The notes under the pieces: generated by a model | The model's input: the letters and a program-made list of their open reading frames with translations, nothing else | Database searches by the model: none | Told to the model about the DNA's origin: nothing | In this document: one piece after another, positions 54,012 to 61,827 of the stretch | Position numbering within the stretch: position 1 is the first letter of the stretch | Layout: every line of letters starts with the position of its first letter | Assembly: GCA_050953365.1 (NCBI GenBank) | Contig: JBMNMN010000011.1 | Coordinates: 33,984-97,983, forward strand | DNA from: UBA1426 sp050953365 | GTDB taxonomy: Bacteria > Bacillota > Clostridia > Peptostreptococcales > Anaerovoracaceae | Length of the DNA stretch: 64,000 nucleotides | Direction: 5' to 3' | Translations under genes and position numbers: made by a program

Positions 54012-55265
54012 ATGGCTGTAAAGAAAGATTTATCCATAGAATATCTGGGCGTAAAGTGCGAAAATCCGTTTTTCCTTTCGTCCTCACCGGTCGCCGGCAA
54101 CTATGACATGGTTGCAAAGGCTTTTGAAACAGGCTGGGCAGGCGTATTCTTTAAGACGATAGGTATCTTCGTGGCGGACGAGTGCTCCCCCAGATTTGAC
54201 CAAAACGACAAGTGCGGCATGCCTTGGATCGGTTTCAAGAACATGGAACAGATTTCCGACAAGCCGACTGAGCAGAACTTCGAATACATCTACAGGCTCA
54301 AGAAGGATTTCCCGGACAAAGTGGTTGTATCCAGCGTAATGGGCAGCAACGAAGATGAATGGAAACAGCTGGGCATTATGTCTGAGCAAGCCGGTGCAGA
54401 CCTGATTGAGTGCAACTTCTCCTGTCCGCAGATGACAAGCCATGAGATGGGTTCCGACGTAGGAACAAACCTCGCATTGGTTGAGAAGTATACCAGAGCG
54501 ATTTCAAGCGTCACCAAGCTCCCGGTCATCGCTAAAATGACACCGAATATTACCGTCATGGAGCCGGCTGCCATCGCAGCCGTAAAAGGCGGCGCCAAGG
54601 GAATTTCCGCTATTAATACTGTAAAATCCATCACCAACATTGATTATGAGAATATGACTGGTATGCCGGTCGTTAACGGCAAGTCATCCATTTCCGGTTA
54701 TTCCGGCACGGCGGTTAAGCCCATCGGTCTGCGCTTCATTGCCAACCTGGCTTCCTGCCCGGATCTGAAAGGCATTCCGCTTTCCGGTATCGGCGGCATT
54801 GAAACCTGGAACGATTGCCTCGACTACATGTTAGTGGGCGCAAGAAATATTCAGGTAACCACCGCTGTTATGCAATACGGATATGAAATCGTTAAGGATA
54901 TGATCAACGGTATGTCCCACTTCATGGACGAGAGAGGAATCGACGATATATCCGAGTTAGTCGGACTCGCACTTCCGAATATCATTCCTGCCGAAGAACT
55001 GAACCGCGACTTCAAGGTCATCCCCAAGATCGATCTGAAGAAATGCGTTGGCTGCGGCAGATGCTATGTCTCCTGCTACGATGCGGCTCACCAGGCCATC
55101 GATTGGGACGACAAGAAGAGAAAACCCAGCATCAACGACAACTGCGTTGGTTGCCATCTTTGCCTGAACGTCTGCCCTGTTAAGGATTGCATCCTCCCGG
55201 GCGAGATCAAGTGGAAAGAAGGCAGAAAACCCGTAGAAATTAAGATTAAGCACAATTACGCATAA
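54012..55265 (+). CDS. preA: NAD-dependent dihydropyrimidine dehydrogenase subunit PreA
   Basis: 417 residues. An FMN-binding DHOD-type barrel (GVKCENPFFLSSSPVAGNYD, IECNFSCPQMT, MTPNITVMEPAA, AINTVKSITNIDYE, GIGGIETWNDCLDYMLVGAR). The C-terminal 2x[4Fe-4S] ferredoxin carries CVGCGRCYVSCYDAAHQA and CVGCHLCLNVCPVKDC. It matches the domain 4-5 part of mammalian dihydropyrimidine dehydrogenase. It is co-transcribed with preT (2-base gap, ATG). A tandem-repeat region and then a terminator follow. Confidence 0.93.
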   Translation: MAVKKDLSIEYLGVKCENPFFLSSSPVAGNYDMVAKAFETGWAGVFFKTIGIFVADECSPRFDQNDKCGMPWIGFKNMEQISDKPTEQNFEYIYRLKKDFPDKVVVSSVMGSNEDEWKQLGIMSEQAGADLIECNFSCPQMTSHEMGSDVGTNLALVEKYTRAISSVTKLPVIAKMTPNITVMEPAAIAAVKGGAKGISAINTVKSITNIDYENMTGMPVVNGKSSISGYSGTAVKPIGLRFIANLASCPDLKGIPLSGIGGIETWNDCLDYMLVGARNIQVTTAVMQYGYEIVKDMINGMSHFMDERGIDDISELVGLALPNIIPAEELNRDFKVIPKIDLKKCVGCGRCYVSCYDAAHQAIDWDDKKRKPSINDNCVGCHLCLNVCPVKDCILPGEIKWKEGRKPVEIKIKHNYA

Positions 55266-55503
55266 TCCAACTAGGATTTGCTTAATCTAGCTAAGATTGG
55301 CTTAATCCAGTTAAGTTTCGCTAAATCCAACTAAGATTGGCTAATCTAGCCAAGTTTCGCTAAATCCAACTAAGATTGGCTTAATCTAGCTAAGTTTCGC
55401 TAAATCCAACTAAGATTGGCTAATCTAGCTAAGTTTCGCTAAACCCAACTAAGATTGGCTTAATCTAGCTAAGATTGGCTTAATCCAGTTAAGTTTCGCT
55501 AGC
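55266..55503. repeat. Tandem repeat array A, about 20-bp units
   Basis: About a dozen near-identical units alternate GCTAAATCCAACTAAGATTG and GCTTAATCTAGCTAAGTTTC, giving a period of roughly 40 bases. The array begins immediately after the preA stop codon and ends against the terminator at 55514. There is no spacer variation of a CRISPR kind and no coding potential. Confidence 0.85.
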
Positions 55504-55513
55504 CAATAACCAG

Positions 55514-55548
55514 CCAGCCACGAGAACTCCTCGTGGCTGGTTTTGGTT
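55514..55548 (+). terminator. Terminator closing the preTA operon
   Basis: CCAGCCACGAG (55514-55524) and CTCGTGGCTGG (55530-55540) form an 11-bp stem, followed by TTTT. It lies about 250 bases past preA, beyond repeat array A. Confidence 0.85.
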
Positions 55549-55633
55549 CAATGTCAGTTGGGGTTGACCCATTTTCTTTTATGTGCGTCCCTTGGTTAAT
55601 ATTAACCCATTTAAATAAATATATAGGAAAATG

Positions 55634-56000
55634 GTTAGTATTTCGATCTTCCGTTCCGGGTGAATCTAACCATTTAAGAGAAAATCCAGTTAAATGGTTA
55701 GAATCTAATGCCCGTTTCTTGATCGATACTAACCATAAAAAGACGGACATATGAAAATAGTTAGAATTCCAATCTTCCGTTCCGGGCGAGTCTAACCATT
55801 TAAGAGAAAGTTCTGTGAAATGGTTAGAATCTAATGCACATCTCTTGATCGATATTAACCATCTAAAGCCGAATATATGAAAATAGTTAGAATTCCAATC
55901 TTCCGTGTCGGACAAATCTAACCATTTAAGAGAAAGTTCTGTGAAATGGTTAGAATCTTACGCCCATCGCTTGGTTCGTACATACTAACCAGACTCGCGC
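55634..56000. repeat. Tandem repeat array B, 126-bp units, about three copies
   Basis: Copies begin at 55634, 55760 and 55886, exactly 126 bases apart. Each unit contains TCTAACCATTT and AAATGGTTAGA, an 11-bp perfect stem separated by about 16 bases, and ATCTTCCGT and TTGATCGAT blocks. The third copy decays near 56000. Small open frames across it follow the repeat and are not considered real. Confidence 0.88.
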
Positions 56001-56029
56001 TTTCATTGTGTAGCAATGAAATGTGTTAA

Positions 56030-56335
56030 TTAGGATGGTTCAATTTCATTCCGATGGTTCAATTTTCAGTTCCGGTGGCACTTTCTGTTCAAATTGTTCT
56101 TTTCGTTCTGGTAGTTCTTTTCAGTCCAAATGGTTCTTTTCGGTGGCTCTTTATGTTTCTAATGGTTCTTTTTTAGTTCCGGTAGCACTTTTTGTTCGAA
56201 TGGTTCTTCACTTCTGGTGGCTCTTTTTGTTCTAATTGTTTTTGAGTCCTGGCGGCTCTTTTTGTTCAAATGGTGCTTTTTGATCTGGTAGTTCTTTTTC
56301 AGTTCAAATGGTTCTTTTTCAGTTCAATCCTGCGC
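56030..56335. repeat. Tandem repeat array C, about 30-40-bp degenerate units
   Basis: The recurrent motif TTCAAATGGTTCTTTT followed by GTTCCGGTGGCTCTTTTTG occurs roughly eight times with many substitutions. The right end runs into the last codons of the MFS transporter gene on the minus strand, so its C-terminal residues ELKKNHLN are encoded by repeat sequence. Confidence 0.8.
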
Positions 56336-57534
56336 AGGATAATTAAAGCGATTGCGGCGATAAGGCAGAGTGCGCCCACGACCCTCCAAGCTTCGGGGAT
56401 GGTGTGACTCATTAAAAAGTATCCCATAGTAAGGGGACCCAAAGCCCGGCCGGTGCCCTGTACGATATCAAAAATAGACTGGAACCTTGCCCTATGGGTG
56501 ACGGGGGAGTGATTTGCTATGTAGACGCCGGTGTTTGTAGCCGAGGCGATTTCTCCTAATGTCCAAACCACAGTAAGGATGTAGAAAATAGCCAAATAAT
56601 TAGCTACGCTATAGAGACCAAAGCCGAACATATAAAGGATGCCGGAAATACTCATGTTGAGAAGAGGGCTGTTCCGCTTGGTAACAAGCACGAGAACAGG
56701 CGTTGCCACCACCACTACAATACAGTTGAGCGAGCAGAGGGCGCCGTAATACTTTGCCCCTGAACTGATGCCGAAAAGATCCCCCATCTGCAGCGGCAGC
56801 ATGAAGGAAACCTGGCTATAGGAAAATGCCAGCATGGATGCACAGACGGCAAAGCAGATCATAATAGGAGAACGGAGCAGAATCCGAAGCATGGAATCCT
56901 GGCTCGCAGCTTCCGCCTTTCTGGCGGCGTCATTTGCAATCCGTTTAATATCATCTTCTCCCGGCTTCGTATCCCTGATAAAAGCAAGGATCAAGGTTAA
57001 GGCGATGAGATTGAGAATCGCCTCTCCCCAGAAAATCCAAGACGTGTATTTTTCAAACATAAAACCCGCCGCCATTGGCCCTATGGCGCCGCCGATGTTT
57101 ATACCCAGATAAACCAATGAGAAGGATTCCTGGCGGTTTTCGGGCGCTGTCAGGTCCATCATCATTGCGGCCAGAATCGGGTGGCACATATTAGCGAAAA
57201 AGAAAGCCACAAGCAGCAAATAGACAATTGCGATGGACCCCGTAAGGAACCCTGCTGCCAATAATGCAATGTCCGAGCAGACCATGGCGACCAGGAAGGT
57301 GTTCTTCCTGTTGAAGCGATCCGCAAGCTTCCCGCCGATTATGGCCGCCGGAATGTAGGACAGGGACACGAGGAGCAGGAACCTTCCGATTTCCATTTCC
57401 GAAAGGCCAAGTTTACTGCTGAGGAACAAAGTGAGAAAAGGGTACACAAACATACCGATCGCACCGATGATCCTAGCCACAAGAATGATATATATTGATT
57501 TAGGCAATCCTTTGTACTGTGTTAAAATGCGCAT
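56299..57534 (-). CDS. Major-facilitator-superfamily transporter
   Basis: 411 residues from the ATG at 57534. The frame is open upstream to 57597, but a TATAAT occupies 57541-57546 on the minus strand, so the shorter form is preferred. About 12 membrane segments are predicted, with the loop motif GGKLADRFNRKNTF typical of drug- and sugar-type MFS members. The substrate is unknown. No Shine-Dalgarno sequence lies between the -10 box and the ATG (6 bases), so a leaderless mRNA is likely. It is convergent with preTA across the repeat arrays. Confidence 0.85.
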   Translation of the reverse strand: MRILTQYKGLPKSIYIILVARIIGAIGMFVYPFLTLFLSSKLGLSEMEIGRFLLLVSLSYIPAAIIGGKLADRFNRKNTFLVAMVCSDIALLAAGFLTGSIAIVYLLLVAFFFANMCHPILAAMMMDLTAPENRQESFSLVYLGINIGGAIGPMAAGFMFEKYTSWIFWGEAILNLIALTLILAFIRDTKPGEDDIKRIANDAARKAEAASQDSMLRILLRSPIMICFAVCASMLAFSYSQVSFMLPLQMGDLFGISSGAKYYGALCSLNCIVVVVATPVLVLVTKRNSPLLNMSISGILYMFGFGLYSVANYLAIFYILTVVWTLGEIASATNTGVYIANHSPVTHRARFQSIFDIVQGTGRALGPLTMGYFLMSHTIPEAWRVVGALCLIAAIALIILRRIELKKNHLN

Positions 57535-57540
57535 GACGCT

Positions 57541-57546
57541 ATTATA
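57541..57546 (-). promoter_or_regulatory. -10 element abutting the MFS gene
   Basis: TATAAT on the minus strand, separated from the ATG by exactly six bases, as in the genes at 9381 and 14127. No clear -35 hexamer is visible. The mRNA is predicted to be leaderless. Confidence 0.6.
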
Positions 57547-57699
57547 GCACGAAAAGAATTTCGATAGAACTAGACACAAAAATGTTTTTTGGGACATGTT
57601 TGATACAAATAGGGAATCTTAAAAAGGGTTTTTTATGTTATACTCAAATTGTATCCTGTGTTGGTGCCAGTCACTTATTACAATTTATAAAGCATCTTC

Positions 57700-57791
57700 A
57701 TGGACGAGAGTAACACTCTAAAGATGGACGAGAGTAGCACTCTAAAGATGGACGAGAGCAACACTCTAAAGATGGACGAGAGCAACATTCT
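57700..57791 (+). repeat. 24-bp hairpin tandem repeats in the RNase-gene leader
   Basis: The unit ATGGACGAGAGTAACACTCT plus AAAG is repeated at 57700, 57724 and 57748, with a fourth, partial copy at 57772 that ends in GGAGG. Each unit contains an AGAGT-N3-ACTCT mini-hairpin. The array ends 12 bases before the ATG of the beta-CASP RNase gene, so it lies in its 5' untranslated region. Confidence 0.9.
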
Positions 57792-57803
57792 GGAGGAAAT
57801 GGG

Positions 57804-59516
57804 ATGAAGATAAAGTTTTTAGGAGCAGCAACATCCGTCACCGGTTCCTGTCATTTGATCACAACAGAAAAGAGCAAAATACTGTTGGATTGTGGCATGT
57901 TTCAAGGCAATGACGATCTTGAGGAATTAAATTGGGAACCTTTTGATTTCGACCCGGCTGAACTGGACTTTGTTTTGCTCAGCCATGCGCACATCGATCA
58001 TAGCGGAAGAATTCCTTTGCTGGTTAAGCGGGGATTTTGCGGAAAGATATATTGTACAGATGCAACTGCGGACTTGCTGGAAGTGATGCTGAGAGACAGC
58101 GCTTATATTCAGCAAAAGGAAGCGGAGTGGCAAAACCGAAAAAATGAGCGAGCCGGAAGGCCCCTTGTCGAACCTCTCTACACGATAAGAGATGCGGAAA
58201 TTGCATTGAGGCACATAGAGCCAGTACTATATAACCAGTTGCTGGCTCCCAGTGAGGATGTAAAAGTAGTATTCAACGATGCAGGCCATATCTTGGGATC
58301 CTCCATCATCGAACTCTTCGTAAAGGAGAATGGCGAGCCTTCAAAACTGGTATTCACCGGTGACTTGGGCATGAAGAACAAGCCCATTCTCAGGGATCCG
58401 ACCATTATTAAAAAAGCCGATTTTGTTATTATGGAGGCAACTTACGGTGACCGGGTCCACGAAGCAGATTCGGCAAGCATGGATAAATTGATAGATGTCA
58501 TCCTTAAAACCGTGAAAAGAGGCGGCAATGTCATCATTCCTTCTTTTGCTGTAGGGCGGACGCAGGAATTGATTTACCTGTTCAACCGTTTCTACGAAGA
58601 GCATGAAGAGTACAGAGCGGCCTTGGACGACATCATGGTATACGTGGACAGCCCGATGGCCACATCCGCAACGGAAGTATTCCGTAGAAATGCCCAGGTA
58701 TTCGATGATGAAACAAAAGCTTACATATTGAAGGGAGACAACCCTCTGGATTTTAAAAACCTGAAATTCACCCGGACCAGCGAAGACTCAAAAGCCCTGA
58801 ACATGGACCCGGAACCCAAGGTCATTATATCTGCCAGCGGCATGTGCGAGGCGGGGCGAATCAAGCACCATCTGAAGCATAATCTGTGGAATCCGAAAGC
58901 CAGTATAGTATTTGTAGGGTATCAAGGTGAAGGCACCCTTGGAAGATCCATTGTGGACGGAGACAAGACGGTGTCCATATTCGGCGAGCGCATTAACGTG
59001 GAGGCTGAGATACATAACTTCACGGGCTTTTCAGGTCATGCGGACAAAGAAAACCTGTTGGAATGGGTGGGAGGCCTCCAGAGACCGCCTCATGAAATCT
59101 TTCTTGTACATGGGGAAGCAGATGCGAAAAAGAATCTGGCCGAAGCCATTCGAGAGATATATGGTTACCAGTGCATAGATGTGCAGCAGGTATCGGAGTA
59201 TACCCTTTCAAAAGACGGAGCCGTGACCCGGGAGGATATTGAGACCAGGCTGGTCAGCCCCGAGTCTATATGGGCAATCAAAAAGAAGTTATATAATGTG
59301 CACGATGAACTTGTAAAAGTGCTTTATAATACGCAACTAGCTATCACCGGCTTATCCCCGGAACAGGTGGCGGAAATCAGCAATCTTATTCTTGAGATTG
59401 AAAAGAACATTCTAAATCTAGGTTCCGCAGTAACCCGCGAGGGAGATCCTTACGTGCAGCGGGGAAGAGACCTGTTAAAGGATAATAAGAACATTTTGAA
59501 AGTCTGCGAAGTGTAG
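57804..59516 (+). CDS. Beta-CASP metallo-beta-lactamase RNase
   Basis: 570 residues. Metal-ligand motifs are SHAHIDHSGRIP, DAGHILGS and TGDLGM. The beta-CASP part has the ISASGMCEAGRIKHHL and FSGHADKENLL segments, and an RNA-specificity motif VHGEADAKKNL is present. Such enzymes are ribonucleases related to CPSF-73. A C-terminal extension of about 100 residues, predicted helical, follows. The ATG has GGAGG upstream and the leader carries the hairpin repeats. It is a single gene with a promoter-like TATACT near 57640. Confidence 0.92.
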   Translation: MKIKFLGAATSVTGSCHLITTEKSKILLDCGMFQGNDDLEELNWEPFDFDPAELDFVLLSHAHIDHSGRIPLLVKRGFCGKIYCTDATADLLEVMLRDSAYIQQKEAEWQNRKNERAGRPLVEPLYTIRDAEIALRHIEPVLYNQLLAPSEDVKVVFNDAGHILGSSIIELFVKENGEPSKLVFTGDLGMKNKPILRDPTIIKKADFVIMEATYGDRVHEADSASMDKLIDVILKTVKRGGNVIIPSFAVGRTQELIYLFNRFYEEHEEYRAALDDIMVYVDSPMATSATEVFRRNAQVFDDETKAYILKGDNPLDFKNLKFTRTSEDSKALNMDPEPKVIISASGMCEAGRIKHHLKHNLWNPKASIVFVGYQGEGTLGRSIVDGDKTVSIFGERINVEAEIHNFTGFSGHADKENLLEWVGGLQRPPHEIFLVHGEADAKKNLAEAIREIYGYQCIDVQQVSEYTLSKDGAVTREDIETRLVSPESIWAIKKKLYNVHDELVKVLYNTQLAITGLSPEQVAEISNLILEIEKNILNLGSAVTREGDPYVQRGRDLLKDNKNILKVCEV

Positions 59517-59866
59517 CGAAGGCTGGGTCGTTTCGAAGAATTATTATGGGTTTTCTATAAACGAATGCTGCTTGTAGGGCGGATTCCATTATACGGGATC
59601 TGCCCGTGGATTTTGATCTGTTCTCACGAATAGTAATCATACACACGGAGTAATGAACTGCGCTTGCAGATCGCAGATTATTGAATCAGTCCCCATGGTT
59701 AATAGAAGTTACTCCCTTAAACCACCATTATTATTTTTGAGAAATTTGTATCATTTTTGCTCCAAAAACTACTTCCATTCGATATTTTGTGTTATACTGT
59801 CTTTAACCGTCTATTGTTTTAATCTTTTTTGTCTTATCCTTCACGAAAGTCAAAAAGGGGGCAGCT
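59517..59866. other. Intergenic region upstream of the sigma-54 activator
   Basis: It contains a GGGCGGATTCC and GGGATCTGCCC hairpin about 70 bases after the RNase gene (a possible terminator without a T tract) and a TATACT at 59793-59798 as the likely -10 of the regulator. I see no gene in it. Confidence 0.45.
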
Positions 59867-61663
59867 ATGTCATTATTAGGAGATATCGCTCCGAGTGTAC
59901 AGCAGGTTGCCGAGGCAATCGCTATTGCAGTCGGTGTGGAAGTAGAAATAGTCGATAATGAACTTACCATTATCGGCGGCACTGCTATATACCAGGATAG
60001 AATCGGGCAGAAGGAAGAAGGCGGTCACGTTGACGGCAATTATCTATATGCAAGAGTGATGCGCACGGGGGTCACTGAGTATATCGAAGATGCAATTAAT
60101 TACGAATACTACGACAGCGTAGTTCCGGAAGGGGAAGACCGGGAGCTGGCTGAAATTTGCACGCCCATTAAGCTTGATGGACGTGTTCTTGGCGTTATCG
60201 GCATGGTAGCCATTAACGAGAAGCAAAAATCCATACTGTTGGACAAAAAGCGGCGGATGGTAGGTTTTGCAGAAAAAATGGCAGACCTATTGGCGGCAAA
60301 GGCCGCGCAAAAAGAAATGTTGGATCAAAGCGAGGCCCTTCTAAACGAAGTCACAACCGTGCTGGAAACCACCCATGAAGGCATTTTCGCCATTGATAAA
60401 AAAGGCTATATCCTGCGGTGTAACAGCATGGCCGAAACGCTGTTTAATACGACCAAATCCGATATAGTCGGAAGTCATATCAGCAAATTCATGCTGGGCT
60501 CTCCCGCGTTGGAGGTGCTGCGCACCGGAATTGGATATACGGAAAATGAAGAAATTTATTCCACCAGCGCCGGTAAACTTCACTTCATCGTCACCGTCAA
60601 ACCAATGATGCAAAACGAGGAGATTATCGGGGCCGTTATTTCTTTCAGGGACATTGTGGAAGCGCAGAAGCTTGTTTATAACATAAAGAATCGGGCCTAT
60701 AAATATACCTTCAACGATATCATCGGAAACAGCGAGCCAATCCGCAAGGCCATCAATCAATCCCTCCTGACTGCGCGGGGCAACTCCACCGTATTGATTA
60801 TGGGAGAGAGCGGAACGGGAAAGGAGATGTTTGCCAAAGCCATTCACTATGCCAGCACCAGAGCAAAAGGCCCCTTTATTACGGTCAATTGCGGGGCCAT
60901 TCCTGAAAACCTCCTGGAAAGCGAGCTTTTTGGCTATGAAAAAGGAGCATTTACCGGGGCCAGCGACAAAGGAAAGGCGGGTAAGTTTGAATTGGCCAAC
61001 GGAGGCACTATTTTCCTAGACGAAATCGGAGATATGCCGCTCCATCTCCAGGTCAAAATCCTCCATGTTCTGCAAAATATGCGGTTTGAGCGTGTAGGCG
61101 GCAACAAGACAATTATCGTTGATCTCCGTGTAATTGCTGCGACAAACAAGGACTTGGAGCAGATGATTCGGGAAGGTATATTCCGCGAGGACCTCTATTA
61201 CCGGCTTTCCGTTATTCCGCTGCACATCCCGCCCCTTCGCGAAAGAAAAGATGACATTAAGATGCTCATGTATCATTTCCTTGAAAAATACAATAACTTC
61301 ATGAACAAAAGAATCACAGGATTCTCTGAGGAAGTAGAGTCAATTTACAGAGAATACGATTGGCCGGGAAATGTGCGGGAGCTGGAAAATGCCGTAGAGT
61401 ATGGCGTAAACATGGCCTTTGGGGATCAGATCGGCATAGACGCCGTGCCGGCCAGATTGCTGAAATCCGACAAAGATACGATTGAAACCAACGACTCCCT
61501 GACCCTTGGGGAGCAGATGAAAAATATTGAGAGAGAAATCATATCCAATAAGCTTAAAAAGTACGGAACTTCCGGAAGCGCTAAGGATAAGGTGGCCAAG
61601 GAGCTGGGTCTGTCCAGAGCCACCCTTTACAGAAAACTGGCAGAGCTGGGCATCCAACATTAA
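59867..61663 (+). CDS. Sigma-54-dependent transcriptional activator
   Basis: 598 residues. An N-terminal sensor of about 150 residues resembles a GAF-like or sugar-diacid-recognition module. A PAS domain follows (about 165-265). The AAA+ sigma-54 interaction domain has the Walker A GESGTGKEMFAK, the essential GAFTGAS loop and FLDEIGDMPLH. A Fis-type helix-turn-helix ends it (VAKELGLSRATLYRKLAELG). AAAGGGGG precedes the ATG. It lies upstream of the aminotransferase gene, and a sigma-54-type promoter is found between, so it very likely activates that gene. Confidence 0.93.
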   Translation: MSLLGDIAPSVQQVAEAIAIAVGVEVEIVDNELTIIGGTAIYQDRIGQKEEGGHVDGNYLYARVMRTGVTEYIEDAINYEYYDSVVPEGEDRELAEICTPIKLDGRVLGVIGMVAINEKQKSILLDKKRRMVGFAEKMADLLAAKAAQKEMLDQSEALLNEVTTVLETTHEGIFAIDKKGYILRCNSMAETLFNTTKSDIVGSHISKFMLGSPALEVLRTGIGYTENEEIYSTSAGKLHFIVTVKPMMQNEEIIGAVISFRDIVEAQKLVYNIKNRAYKYTFNDIIGNSEPIRKAINQSLLTARGNSTVLIMGESGTGKEMFAKAIHYASTRAKGPFITVNCGAIPENLLESELFGYEKGAFTGASDKGKAGKFELANGGTIFLDEIGDMPLHLQVKILHVLQNMRFERVGGNKTIIVDLRVIAATNKDLEQMIREGIFREDLYYRLSVIPLHIPPLRERKDDIKMLMYHFLEKYNNFMNKRITGFSEEVESIYREYDWPGNVRELENAVEYGVNMAFGDQIGIDAVPARLLKSDKDTIETNDSLTLGEQMKNIEREIISNKLKKYGTSGSAKDKVAKELGLSRATLYRKLAELGIQH

Positions 61664-61748
61664 CTTTGAGAGACCGGTGTTAATCTTGGATCGGTATCGA
61701 CCTTAAAAAGTGGACGCCGGAAGTCTGTAACATTGCAAAGCCCAACTT

Positions 61749-61765
61749 CGGTATAGAAATTGCAT
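61749..61765 (+). promoter_or_regulatory. Candidate sigma-54 (-24/-12) promoter of the aminotransferase
   Basis: GG at 61750-61751 and GC at 61762-61763 are exactly 10 bases apart, with TTGCA at the -12 box, as in TGGCAC-N5-TTGCA. The -24 box is weaker (CGGTAT). It lies 63 bases before the aminotransferase start and directly after the activator gene. Confidence 0.6.
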
Positions 61766-61827
61766 AATGAATTAATACAGGTAAAAATCTGCTACACCGC
61801 AGAATGATAATAAGGAGGAAAGGCATT

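Noticed and set aside
55499..55915. 138-residue repetitive protein on the minus strand
   Set aside because: It is the translation of the 126-bp repeat array, which is a multiple of three and so stays open by construction.
55266..56335. CRISPR array
   Set aside because: Units abut each other with no unique spacers of constant length and no cas genes are near; these are plain tandem repeats.
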